Source: Pseudomonadota bacterium
GTDB taxonomy: Bacteria; Pseudomonadota; Gammaproteobacteria; Pseudomonadales; UBA5518
Length of the DNA stretch: 9,446 nucleotides
Reading direction: 5' to 3'
Assembly: GCA_022705125.1 (NCBI GenBank)
Contig: JAKJFB010000085.1
Coordinates: forward strand, 1 to 9,446
Shown here: one piece after another, positions 1 to 6,690 of the stretch
How the letters are laid out: every line of letters begins with the position of its first letter
Position numbering within the stretch: the first letter of the stretch is position 1
Notes under the pieces: model-generated
What the model was told of the DNA's origin: nothing
What the model saw: only the letters and a program-made list of their open reading frames with translations
Database searches by the model: none
Translations under genes and position numbers: made by a program

Positions 1-993
1 GCGATGCTGACGCACGGCAATATCTTCTGGAACAACGTCAACGCGCGCTTCGGGCCGGAGAATTTCGCGGGCGACGTGAGCCTCACCGCCGCGCCCCTGT
101 TCCACATCGGCGGGCTCAACGTCACCACGCTGATCGGGCTGCAGGGCGGCGGGCACGTGGTGCTGCACCGCAGCTTCGATCCGGCACTGGTGCTGGAGGA
201 CATCGCGCGCTATCGCGTCACGACGATGTTCGGCGCGCCCGCGATGTTCCTGTTCATGGCGCAGCACCCCGGCTTCGCCGGCGCGGATCTCTCCAGCGTG
301 GACATCCTGATCTGCGGCGGCGCGCCGGTGCCCGAGGCGCTGCTGCGCGCCTACCAGGCGCGCGGCATCCGCCTGTGCCAGGGTTACGGCCTCACCGAGA
401 CCGCGCCCTTTGCCTCGTTCCTTGGCAGCCGCTGGATCGGGTCCAAGCTCGGCTCGGCGGGGCAGCCGCCGCTCTACGGCGATGTGCGCGTGGTGGACGC
501 GCACAACCACCCGCTCGCGCACGGCGAGCGCGGCGAGGTCTGCGTGCGCGCGCCCAACGTCATGAAGGGCTACTGGAACCGCCCGGAAGCCACCCGTGAC
601 GCCATAGACGCCGAGGGCTGGTTTCACACCGGCGACGTCGGCTACTTCGATGCCGACGGTTTCCTGTACCTGTGCGACCGCGTCAAGGACATGGTCATCA
701 CGGGCGGCGAGAACGTCTATCCGGCCGAGGTCGAGAGCGTGCTCTACGAGCACCCGGCGATCGCCGAGGTCGCGGTGATCGGCCTTCCCGACGAGAAGTG
801 GGGCGAGGCCGTCACCGCGGTGGTGCGCCCGGTCCCCGGCGGCACGCTCACGCTGGAGGAACTGCGCAGTTTCGCGGGCGAGAAGCTCGCGCGCTACAAG
901 CTGCCGCTGCGGCTGCATCTCGTCGACGAGATGCCGCGCAACCCCGCCGGCAAGGTGCTCAAGTATCAGCTGCGCGAGCTGCTGAACACGTAG
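1..993 (+). CDS. Acyl-CoA synthetase (AMP-dependent ligase), 5' truncated by window edge
   Basis: An enzyme of the ANL superfamily that activates a carboxylic acid with ATP to an acyl-AMP and then transfers it to CoA. The reading frame is open from base 1. The ATG at 4 is internal: AMLTHGN is the usual tail of the P-loop motif TSGTTGxPKG, which lies off the window, so roughly the first third is missing. Visible motifs in order are the adenylate-binding YGLTE (385-399), WFHTGD (619-636), the hinge region DRVKDMVITGGENVYP (676-723), and PRNPAGK with the C-terminal catalytic lysine at 952-954. The active-site set in view is complete, so the enzyme should be functional. The overall pattern resembles FadD-like medium/long-chain fatty acyl-CoA synthetases, but the substrate cannot be read from sequence. 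It is followed 59 nt later by an LLM oxidoreductase on the same strand and probably shares its transcript. Confidence 0.93.
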   Translation, partial: AMLTHGNIFWNNVNARFGPENFAGDVSLTAAPLFHIGGLNVTTLIGLQGGGHVVLHRSFDPALVLEDIARYRVTTMFGAPAMFLFMAQHPGFAGADLSSVDILICGGAPVPEALLRAYQARGIRLCQGYGLTETAPFASFLGSRWIGSKLGSAGQPPLYGDVRVVDAHNHPLAHGERGEVCVRAPNVMKGYWNRPEATRDAIDAEGWFHTGDVGYFDADGFLYLCDRVKDMVITGGENVYPAEVESVLYEHPAIAEVAVIGLPDEKWGEAVTAVVRPVPGGTLTLEELRSFAGEKLARYKLPLRLHLVDEMPRNPAGKVLKYQLRELLNT

Positions 994-1011
994 GTCCGCA
1001 GTCATGCGGAC
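994..1011 (+). other. Perfect intercistronic stem-loop
   Basis: Directly after the synthetase stop codon, GTCCGCA and TGCGGAC form a perfect 7-bp stem with a 4-nt loop (GTCA). No T tract follows, so it is not a standard intrinsic terminator. It may act as an mRNA 3'-end stabiliser or processing site between the synthetase and the LLM gene. The right arm could instead pair with GTCCG at 1021-1025 (5 bp), giving a weaker, mutually exclusive hairpin. Any function is inferred. Confidence 0.4.
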
Positions 1012-1052
1012 ATTGCCGCCGTCCGGATCAATTGACCCGCAGGGAGAGGACG

Positions 1053-1946
1053 ATGCAATTTGGCGTGATACCGGTCTGCGACCGGCGCTTCAGCAACGAC
1101 CCGCGCTGGGTGCGAGGCTTCCTCGCGATGCTGGAAGAGGAGGGCGCCGAATCGGTGTGGATGCCCGAGCACGTGATCATGGCCCAGGACTACGAGCCGC
1201 GCTACGAGTATTCCGCGGACGGCCGCGCGCCGGTGGCTCCCGACACCATGATGCCGGACCCGCTCGAGTGGCTGAGCTTCGCGGCCGCCTGCACGGAGCG
1301 CCTGCGCCTCGCCACCGGCGTGCTGATCGGCCCGCAGCACAGCGCGGCGGTGCTGGCCAAGCGCCTGGCCACGCTCGATGCGCTCTCGGGCGGACGCCTG
1401 CAGGTTGGCATCGGCATCGGCTGGCAGAAAGAGGAATACGAGGCCGTCGGCGTGCCTTATGCCGACCGCGGAAGGCGGCTCGACGAATGCCTCGACGCCA
1501 TGCGCACGTTGTGGCGCGACGACCCGGCCACTTTTCGCGGCGACTTCGTGCGCTTCGAGCGGGTGTTCTGCGACACCAAGCCCGTTCAGCCCGGCGGCAT
1601 CCCGTTCTACATCGGCGGCAGCTCCGAAGCCGCGGCGCGCCGCGCCGGGCTGCGCGGGGAGGGCTTCTATCCCTACGTGATCTCGCCGGAGGATCTCGCG
1701 GCGCGCATGGCGACGATACGCGCCACCGCTGCCGGGGCCGGACGCGGCCTCGAGGGCTTTTCGGTCACGGTGTGGCCCGCGAGCTGGCGTCCCGGCGCGA
1801 CTTTCGACATCGGGCTCGCGCGCGCCTACCGCGACGCCGGCGCCGGGCGCCTGATCATCGCCGCCTACGAGGCCGGCGACAGCACCCCCGAGGCGCTGCG
1901 CGCGCTGGTGGCGGGCTACCGCGACCGCATCGTCGCCGCGCTCTGA
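1053..1946 (+). CDS. LLM-class (luciferase-like) flavin/F420-dependent oxidoreductase
   Basis: A 297-residue single-domain TIM-barrel protein of the bacterial luciferase-like superfamily, closest in pattern to the TIGR03619-type 'F420-dependent LLM class' group. These enzymes use FMNH2 or F420H2 for monooxygenation or hydride transfer. Family marks are the N-terminal strand FGVIPVC, ESVWMPEH near residue 35, ATGVLIGP near 87-94, SGGRLQVGIGIGW with GIGIGW at 119-124, and the phosphate-binding-like FYIGGSS at 185-191. The start at 1053 is chosen because AGGGAG (1041-1046) lies 6 nt upstream and the protein begins at the normal family N-terminus; the frame stays open further upstream, but that part reads as a shadow of the synthetase gene. 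The cofactor is uncertain: F420 is uncommon in gammaproteobacteria, so FMN is at least as likely. Its position between a synthetase and a thiolase-like gene points to oxidation of an acyl or acyl-CoA substrate. Confidence 0.9.
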   Translation: MQFGVIPVCDRRFSNDPRWVRGFLAMLEEEGAESVWMPEHVIMAQDYEPRYEYSADGRAPVAPDTMMPDPLEWLSFAAACTERLRLATGVLIGPQHSAAVLAKRLATLDALSGGRLQVGIGIGWQKEEYEAVGVPYADRGRRLDECLDAMRTLWRDDPATFRGDFVRFERVFCDTKPVQPGGIPFYIGGSSEAAARRAGLRGEGFYPYVISPEDLAARMATIRATAAGAGRGLEGFSVTVWPASWRPGATFDIGLARAYRDAGAGRLIIAAYEAGDSTPEALRALVAGYRDRIVAAL

Positions 1947-1991
1947 GCGCGGCCGTCCATCCGCTCATCGACCAGCAGCAAGGGAGCAGCA

Positions 1992-3476
1992 ATGAAGGGA
2001 ATCGATCCGCGCACGCCGGTGCTCGTGGGCATCGGCATCGTCGAGCAGAAGGAAAAGGATCCCGCGAAGGCGCGAGAGGCGGTGCAGCTGATGATCGACG
2101 CCGTGCGCGCGGCCGGCGCCGACTGCGGCGCACCGCTGCTGCCGGCCGAGGCGCAGCGCATCTACGTGCCGCAAGGGCTCTGGGGCTATGCGGACCCGGC
2201 GCGGATGATCGCGCGCGCGATCGGAGCCGAGGGTGCGCGCACCGTCTATGCGAAGGTCGGCATCCTGCAGCAGACGCTGATCGGCGATGCCTGCGCGCGC
2301 ATCGCGGCAGGCGAGATCGAGACCGCCATCGTGGTGGGGGGCGAGGCGCGCTTTCGCGCACTGCAGGCACAGATCGCGGGCACCGAGGCCGCCGAGACGC
2401 CCTTCGACGAGGCGCCCGACGAGGTGCTGACGCCGCAGGAGGAACTGCAGCTGCCGCTGGAGATCGACTCGGGCCTGGGCATGATGCCGGTGGGCTATTA
2501 CGCGCTCGTGGAGAGTGCCTTTCGCGCCGCGCAGGGCCTCGGCGTGGCCGAGCACCGCGACCGCCTGGCGGCGATGTACAGCCGCTTCAGCGAGATCGCC
2601 GCGGACAACCCGCACGCCTGGAAGCGCGAGCGCCTCGCGCCGGCGGAGATCCGCGACGCCACGCCGCGCAACCGCATGCTGGCCTTTCCGTACACCCGGC
2701 TGCACAACACCTCGTGGAACGTGGACCAGGCCGCGGCGCTGCTGTTGTGCCCGGCGGCGCGCGCCGAGGCGCTCGGCATTGCGCGCAGCCGCTGGGTGTT
2801 TCCGCGCGCGAGCACGGAATCGAACCACATGCTCGCCCTGTCCGAGCGCCCCGCGCTGCACCGCCTGCCGGGGGCGCGCATCGCCGGACAGCGCGCGCTG
2901 GAGCTGTCCGGGCTCGCGCCCGGGGCGCTCGACTTCGTCGAGCTGTATTCCTGCTTCCCGGTCGCGGTGGAGCTCTACGCCGCGGAGCTCGGCATCCCGG
3001 CCGATCGCGACTGGACCGTGACCGGCGGCATGCCCTTCGCGGGCGGGCCGCTGAACAACTACGTGCTGCAGGCCACCGCGCGCATGGCCGAGCTGCTGCG
3101 TGACAAGCCTGGTTCGAGCGGGCTGGTGAGCTCGGTGTCGGGATACCTGACCAAGCAGGGATTCGGCGTGTGGTCCGCCGAGCCGGGCCCGCGCGGCTTC
3201 GTGTTCGCGGACGTGAGCGCGGAGGTTGCCGCAGAATCACCGCCGCGCGTGGTGGTGCCTCCCGCGGACGGCGTGGCGCGCATCTGCGGCTACACCGTGA
3301 TGCATCACAACGATCAGCGCGTGTGCGGCGTGGCGCTGCTGGACCTGCCCGACGGGACGCGCACCCTGGCCAATACACTGGACCAGGCACTGATGGACCG
3401 GCTCGAGAGCGAGGAATGCTGCCACCGCGAGGCGCAACTTGCCGGCGGACGCTTCAGCCTGGACCGAGAGCCTTAG
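1992..3476 (+). CDS. Thiolase-like protein, TLP1/SCP2-thiolase-like type, with extra C-terminal domain
   Basis: A 494-residue protein of the thiolase superfamily, usually annotated 'acetyl-CoA acetyltransferase'. RTPVLVGIG at the N-terminus, ARIAAGEIETAIVVGGEA near 102-119, SCFP (C321) and GGPLNNY (351-357) match the TLP1 group known from Mycobacterium smegmatis. Where true thiolases carry the nucleophilic cysteine, about 14 residues before IAxG, this protein has G90-I91 and the nearest cysteine is C101. The GHP histidine position is GGP. About 80 C-terminal residues (from roughly 415, PPRVVVPP onward) look like the TLP1 additional C-terminal domain. From established knowledge, M. smegmatis TLP1 is monomeric and not a normal thiolase, with unknown role. 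Thiolytic activity here is therefore doubtful, and CoA-ester binding or a lyase role is possible. The start is supported by AGGGAG (1981-1986) 5 nt upstream. It lies 45 nt after the LLM gene, in the same presumed operon. Confidence 0.88.
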   Translation: MKGIDPRTPVLVGIGIVEQKEKDPAKAREAVQLMIDAVRAAGADCGAPLLPAEAQRIYVPQGLWGYADPARMIARAIGAEGARTVYAKVGILQQTLIGDACARIAAGEIETAIVVGGEARFRALQAQIAGTEAAETPFDEAPDEVLTPQEELQLPLEIDSGLGMMPVGYYALVESAFRAAQGLGVAEHRDRLAAMYSRFSEIAADNPHAWKRERLAPAEIRDATPRNRMLAFPYTRLHNTSWNVDQAAALLLCPAARAEALGIARSRWVFPRASTESNHMLALSERPALHRLPGARIAGQRALELSGLAPGALDFVELYSCFPVAVELYAAELGIPADRDWTVTGGMPFAGGPLNNYVLQATARMAELLRDKPGSSGLVSSVSGYLTKQGFGVWSAEPGPRGFVFADVSAEVAAESPPRVVVPPADGVARICGYTVMHHNDQRVCGVALLDLPDGTRTLANTLDQALMDRLESEECCHREAQLAGGRFSLDREP

Positions 3477-3484
3477 GTCAGCGC

Positions 3485-4006
3485 TCAGCGCGCCTCGCGC
3501 AGGCGCGCCTTCAATCCGCGCGGGCTGAGCGCGCCGCTGCCCGAGGGCAGTGGTTCGGGTGCGGCATACGGGGGACGTGGCATCGGGCGATGGTCGCCAC
3601 CACCGTGCCAGCGCCGGTAGGGCGGGTAATACGGCACCAGCCAGGGTTGCGCCTCATCGCGCCGCGCGCTGTCTTCCTGAGCCTGTTCGGGGTATCCGGG
3701 GTAGACGGGAGCCGGTGGCATCGCGCGCTCCTGCTCGCGCGCCAGGCGGTCCTCGCGCAAGCGGTCGGTGGTCGCGCGCATCTGCTCCAGCCGTTCGGCC
3801 GCCTCGGGATCGGGGCCGGCGTGGGTGTCGCGCATTTCGATGACCTCGGTGGCGGAGCCTGGCGGAGGCGGCGTGTCGGAAAAACTGACCTTGCCTTCGG
3901 CATCGACGGTCCTGTAGACGGTCGCGCCCTGTGCCGGGAATGCGCCGGCCAGCGCGATGGAGAGCATCCAGCCGCACCGTGACCGCGTGGTTCGCGCCGT
4001 GTCCAT
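3485..4006 (-). CDS. Secreted DUF4124-domain protein
   Basis: A 173-residue exported protein of unknown function, found mainly in gamma- and betaproteobacteria. The signal peptide is clear: a basic n-region (RTTRSRC), a hydrophobic core at about 13-23 (WMLSIALAGAF) and a likely cut near residues 27-28, so it should act in the periplasm or cell envelope. DUF4124 follows at about 28-60, with the hallmark VYRTVDAEGKVSFSDTPP. Residues 66-100 are charged and likely helical or coiled-coil (AAERLEQMRATTDRLRED), and 95-150 form a Pro/Tyr-rich, low-complexity stretch. The start at 4006 is chosen over the upstream ATG at 4090 because GAGGAG lies 6 nt ahead and the signal peptide starts there; the longer version would bury the signal peptide. 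It ends 8 nt from the thiolase-like gene (convergent) and is divergent from the acetyl-CoA hydrolase gene. Confidence 0.85.
   Translation of the reverse strand: MDTARTTRSRCGWMLSIALAGAFPAQGATVYRTVDAEGKVSFSDTPPPPGSATEVIEMRDTHAGPDPEAAERLEQMRATTDRLREDRLAREQERAMPPAPVYPGYPEQAQEDSARRDEAQPWLVPYYPPYRRWHGGGDHRPMPRPPYAAPEPLPSGSGALSPRGLKARLREAR
3488..3508. terminator. GC-rich hairpin at convergent gene ends (possible terminator)
   Basis: GCGCGCCT and AGGCGCGC form a perfect 8-bp stem with a 5-nt loop, 11 nt after the thiolase-like stop codon and inside the last codons of the opposing DUF4124 gene. There is no T tract on either side, so intrinsic termination is not assured. It may block or slow transcription running rightward from the thiolase operon. 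Self-complementary GC runs are common in this DNA, so chance is a real alternative. Confidence 0.3.
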
Positions 4007-4066
4007 GTCGATCTCCTCGCCCTTTGCCGTTCGACCGCTTCGCAGCCCAGGAATCCGCCCGGCGGG

Positions 4067-4080
4067 CTGATCCGGATCAA
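4067..4080. promoter_or_regulatory. FNR/Anr-like box CTGAT-CCGG-ATCAA
   Basis: The site matches the FNR-family consensus TTGAT-N4-ATCAA at 9 of 10 fixed positions, and its inner 12 bases (TGATCCGGATCA) are a perfect palindrome. It lies between two divergent genes. Its centre (4073.5) would be near -71.5 relative to the start site predicted for the acetyl-CoA hydrolase promoter, a known class I position for FNR activation. An equivalent box occurs at 6647-6660 in the only other divergent gap. The regulator is not encoded in this window, so the assignment to FNR, Anr or another Crp/Fnr member is inferred. Confidence 0.5.
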
Positions 4081-4108
4081 GCGCCGGCACGATCGCGAGC
4101 CGGGCCGG

Positions 4109-4138
4109 TTGCCGTGTCGATGCGCCCGACTCTACTAT
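4109..4138 (+). promoter_or_regulatory. Predicted sigma70-type promoter of the acetyl-CoA hydrolase gene
   Basis: A -35-like TTGCCG (4109-4114, 4/6) and a -10-like TACTAT (4133-4138, 4/6) are separated by 18 nt. Transcription would start near 4145, leaving a leader of about 26 nt before the GTG at 4171. Both boxes are weak, which fits a promoter that needs an activator such as the one that may bind 4067-4080. Confidence 0.35.
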
Positions 4139-4158
4139 CGACGCACCATCATGTCAGC

Positions 4159-4163
4159 AGGGG
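4159..4163 (+). promoter_or_regulatory. Ribosome binding site that decides a GTG start
   Basis: AGGGG lies 7 nt before the GTG at 4171. The in-frame ATG at 4120 has no comparable Shine-Dalgarno and sits between the predicted -35 and -10 elements, so it is unlikely to be transcribed. Confidence 0.6.
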
Positions 4164-4170
4164 CAGTGTC

Positions 4171-6336
4171 GTGGCGTCGTCAGCAATCGAGTACCGCACG
4201 GTGGAGCAATGCGTGGAAGCCGCCATCGCGCGCGTCGGCAAGCGCCTGATGGTGGGGACGCCTATCGGCATCGGCAAGCCGAACCAGCTGCTCAACGCCT
4301 TCTATCGGCGCGCGCTCGCCGATCCACAGATCGAGCTCACGGTGTTCACCGGCCTGTCGCTGGAGAAGCCGCGGCCGGGGTCCGAGATCGAGGAGCGCTT
4401 CCTTGGACCGTTCATCGCACGGCAGTTCGGCAGCTACGAGGAACTGGACTACATGGCGGCGCTGCGCGAGGGCACCCTGCCGCCCAACGTGCGCGTGCAC
4501 GAGTTCTACTTCCGCGCCGGGTCGATGAAGGGTGTGGCGCAGGCGCAGCGCGACTACGTCTCCAGCAACTACACCTTCGCCTCGCGCGACCTGATCGATC
4601 GCGGCCTGAACGTGCTGGTGCAGCTGGTGGCCAGCCGCGAGGTCGACGGCCGGCGCATGCTGAGCCTGTCCTCGAACACCGACACCTCGCTCGACCTGCT
4701 GCCGTGGATGGGCGAGCAGCGCGCGCGCGGCGTGCCGTGCATGGCCATCGCGCAGGTCCACGCCGACATGCCCTTCATGTACAACCGCGCGCTCGTCGAA
4801 CCGGAGTGCTTCGACGCCGTGCTGGCCAATCCGGAATACGACAAGACGCTGTTCGCGGCGCCCAATCTCTCGGTCGGCGTCACCGACTTCGCGATCGGCG
4901 TGCACACGAGCGCGCTGCTGCGCGACGGCGGCACGCTGCAGATCGGCATCGGCTCGCTCGGCGACGCCATCGTCTACTCGAGCCGGCTGCGCCACGAGGA
5001 GAATGCCGCGTACCGCGAGGTGATCGCGGCGCTCGGCACGGATGCCGCACTTGCAGAATGCATCGGCGGCCTGGGGCGTTTCGAGACGGGTCTTTACGGC
5101 TGCAGCGAGATGTTCGTCAACGGTTTCCTGCACCTGCTGCGCGCGGGCATCGTCAGGCGCCGGGTCTACGACCATCCGGGCCTGCAGCGCGCGCTGAACC
5201 AGAGCGGTTCGGAGCGCCCCGACCGGGCGTTGCTCGCGGCGCTGCGCGACACCGGCGCCCTCGGATCGCCGCTCGCGGCAGCCGACGTCGCGCTGCTGAA
5301 GCAGTGGGGCGTGTTCGATGCCGCGGTGCAGTGGCGCGAGGGCATGCTGGCGCGCGGCGCGAGCGAGTGCCCGGCCGATATCGGCGATGAGGCCGCGCTC
5401 GCGGCCGTGTGCGCATTCGCGCTCGGCGAGAAGCTGCTCGGGGGCATCCACATGCACGGGGGGTTCTTCCTGGGGCCGCGCGATTTCTACGAGGCGCTTG
5501 CCGCGATGCCGCGCGAGGAGTCCGAGCTGATCGGCATGGACAGCGTGCGGCGCATCAACCGCATCGACGAGCCGGTGCTGCGCGAGCTGCAGCGGCGCGA
5601 TGCGCGCTTCGTCAATACCGGCATGATGGTCACGCTGAGCGGCGCCGTGGTCTCCGACGGACTGGAGAGCGGCGAGGTCGTCAGCGGCGTCGGCGGGCAG
5701 TACAACTTCGTCGCCCAGGCCCACGAGCTGCCCGGTGCGCGCTCGATCATCTGCATCCGCGCCACGCGCGGGGCAGGCAAGGCGCTGCGTTCGAACATCG
5801 TGCCGCACTACGGCCACATCACGATCCCGCGTCACCTGCGCGACATCGTGGTCACCGAGTACGGAGCGGCGGACCTGCGCGGGCGCAGCGACCAGGAAAT
5901 CATCCAGGCGCTGCTCGGCATCGCCGATTCGCGTTTCCAGCCCGAGTTGCTGGAGGCCGCGCGCGCGAGCGGCAAGATCGATCCGCACTGGGAGATCCCC
6001 GAGTCCCGGCGCCACAACCTGCCCGGGCGAATCGCCGCGGCGCTCGGCCCGTGGCGCGAGCGCGGCTATTTTCCGGCGTTTCCGCTGGGCACCGACTTCA
6101 CGCCCGAGGAGATCGCGCTGGGTGGCAGCCTGAAGGACATCAAGGCCCTGATGGAACAGCCCGCGCACCTGTTGCGCGCCGTGATCCGCTCGTTCATGAC
6201 CGAGGTGGACGAGGAGCAGGCGCGGCCTTACCTCGAGCGGATCGGGCTGGCGCATCCGGACACGCCGAAGGAAAAGTTGCTGCAGCACCTGCTGCTGCTG
6301 GAACTGGAGGAACGCGGGGTGTTGCGCCCGATGTGA
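4171..6336 (+). CDS. Long acetyl-CoA hydrolase / CoA-transferase family protein
   Basis: A cytosolic enzyme that hydrolyses an acyl-CoA or exchanges CoA between acids through a glutamyl-CoA intermediate, like Ach1 and Cat1. From the GTG start it is 721 residues, clearly longer than the usual 430-550. Motifs in order: GIGSLGDAI (259-267), equal to the GIGxxxDAV loop; CSEMF with the likely catalytic glutamate E313, matching HTEMF in the family; GPRDFY (435-440); SGVGGQYNFV (505-514); and VTEYGAADLRG (561-571) of the C-terminal AcetylCoA_hyd_C domain. Between E313 and GPRDFY there are about 80 more residues than in the short enzymes, and about 130 residues follow the catalytic core. The histidine before the glutamate is cysteine-serine here. 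The frame is open back to 3931, but the AGGGG site and the predicted promoter favour 4171. The gene is monocistronic and ends 15 nt from the opposing PHA-system gene. True substrate unknown. Confidence 0.87.
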   Translation: MASSAIEYRTVEQCVEAAIARVGKRLMVGTPIGIGKPNQLLNAFYRRALADPQIELTVFTGLSLEKPRPGSEIEERFLGPFIARQFGSYEELDYMAALREGTLPPNVRVHEFYFRAGSMKGVAQAQRDYVSSNYTFASRDLIDRGLNVLVQLVASREVDGRRMLSLSSNTDTSLDLLPWMGEQRARGVPCMAIAQVHADMPFMYNRALVEPECFDAVLANPEYDKTLFAAPNLSVGVTDFAIGVHTSALLRDGGTLQIGIGSLGDAIVYSSRLRHEENAAYREVIAALGTDAALAECIGGLGRFETGLYGCSEMFVNGFLHLLRAGIVRRRVYDHPGLQRALNQSGSERPDRALLAALRDTGALGSPLAAADVALLKQWGVFDAAVQWREGMLARGASECPADIGDEAALAAVCAFALGEKLLGGIHMHGGFFLGPRDFYEALAAMPREESELIGMDSVRRINRIDEPVLRELQRRDARFVNTGMMVTLSGAVVSDGLESGEVVSGVGGQYNFVAQAHELPGARSIICIRATRGAGKALRSNIVPHYGHITIPRHLRDIVVTEYGAADLRGRSDQEIIQALLGIADSRFQPELLEAARASGKIDPHWEIPESRRHNLPGRIAAALGPWRERGYFPAFPLGTDFTPEEIALGGSLKDIKALMEQPAHLLRAVIRSFMTEVDEEQARPYLERIGLAHPDTPKEKLLQHLLLLELEERGVLRPM

Positions 6337-6351
6337 GGAGGGGGCTGGCGC

Positions 6352-6630
6352 TCAGGCGAGGTGCTCGTCGAGGTAACCCTCGATTTCCTGGTGCAGGCGC
6401 TTCTTCAGCATCAGCATCAGCACCCCGAGCTTCACGTCGACCAGGATGTCCGCATCCTGCAGCGTCAGGCGCGCATCGATCCCGCCGGAATAGTTGTAGT
6501 GGACGGTATTGCCTTCCCAGCGGTAATTTCCCCCGAACTCGCTCTGCAACTGCTTGGCCAGCCGCTCGGCGCGCTTGCGCAGCGTCCGGTTGTCGAGCTC
6601 GTGATCGCGCTGGATGTAGATGCGGCTCAT
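6352..6630 (-). CDS. Polyhydroxyalkanoic acid system family protein (PHA_gran_rgn)
   Basis: A 92-residue cytosolic protein of the small PHA granule-region family (TIGR02610/PF09650 type), often encoded near PHA synthase and phasin genes. Its exact role is unsettled. Family pattern: an N-terminal IYIQRDHEL, a basic helix RKRAERLAKQLQSEFGG, WEGNTVHYNYSGGIDARLTLQDADILVDVKLG (central beta strands), and a C-terminal amphipathic helix, MLKKRLHQEIEGYLDEHL, ending in the usual leucine-rich tail. The length is normal for the family. The ATG at 6630 is preceded by GGGGA with a 7-nt gap. No PHA synthase or phasin gene is in view, so this copy stands alone between the acetyl-CoA hydrolase (convergent, 15 nt) and a divergent patatin-like lipase, with a compact shared promoter region. 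Confidence 0.85.
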   Translation of the reverse strand: MSRIYIQRDHELDNRTLRKRAERLAKQLQSEFGGNYRWEGNTVHYNYSGGIDARLTLQDADILVDVKLGVLMLMLKKRLHQEIEGYLDEHLA

Positions 6631-6646
6631 TCCCTGTTCCCCGGCC

Positions 6647-6660
6647 CTGATTCACATCAA
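6647..6660. promoter_or_regulatory. FNR/Anr-like box CTGAT-TCAC-ATCAA
   Basis: A 9/10 match to TTGAT-N4-ATCAA, in the gap between the divergent PHA-system and patatin-like genes. Its centre (6653.5) falls near -62 to -64 relative to the start predicted for the patatin promoter, a class I activator position, and almost on the start predicted for the PHA-system gene, a position that would repress. It shares both half-sites and orientation with the box at 4067-4080. Confidence 0.5.
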
Positions 6661-6661
6661 G

Positions 6662-6690
6662 ATTGTGCGCCGTCGGCGGGCGCTTGCCAA
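6662..6690 (-). promoter_or_regulatory. Predicted promoter of the PHA-system gene
   Basis: Reading leftward, TTGGCA (6690-6685, 5/6 of the -35 consensus) and CACAAT (6667-6662, 4/6 of the -10) are 17 nt apart. The start would be near 6655, inside the FNR-like box, with a leader of about 25 nt. Its -35 overlaps the -35 of the rightward promoter. Confidence 0.35.

Noticed and set aside
1018..1031. Third FNR-like box before the LLM gene
   Set aside because: Only the right half-site ATCAA is present; the left half (GCCGT) does not match.
672..1052. Upstream extension of the LLM gene (127 more codons)
   Set aside because: It overlaps the synthetase C-terminus, has shadow composition, and a good Shine-Dalgarno precedes the ATG at 1053.
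1004..3103. 699-codon plus-strand frame across the LLM and thiolase-like genes
   Set aside because: The translation is Arg/Ala/Gly-rich low-complexity sequence spanning two genes that have strong family matches in other frames.
3297..3310. Palindrome GTGATGCATCAC inside the thiolase-like gene as an operator
   Set aside because: It is mid-gene, the spacing does not fit the FNR box, and it encodes conserved-looking residues (TVMHH).
3931..4170. Upstream extension of the acetyl-CoA hydrolase to ATG 3931 or 4120
   Set aside because: The extension overlaps the divergent DUF4124 gene or the predicted promoter and lacks a binding site; the GTG at 4171 has AGGGG at 7 nt.
4180..6288. 702-codon open frame on the minus strand opposite the acetyl-CoA hydrolase gene
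   Set aside because: Its translation is rich in Arg, Ala, His and Gln with no recognisable domain. It mirrors the GC-biased codons of the real gene, which has clear family motifs.
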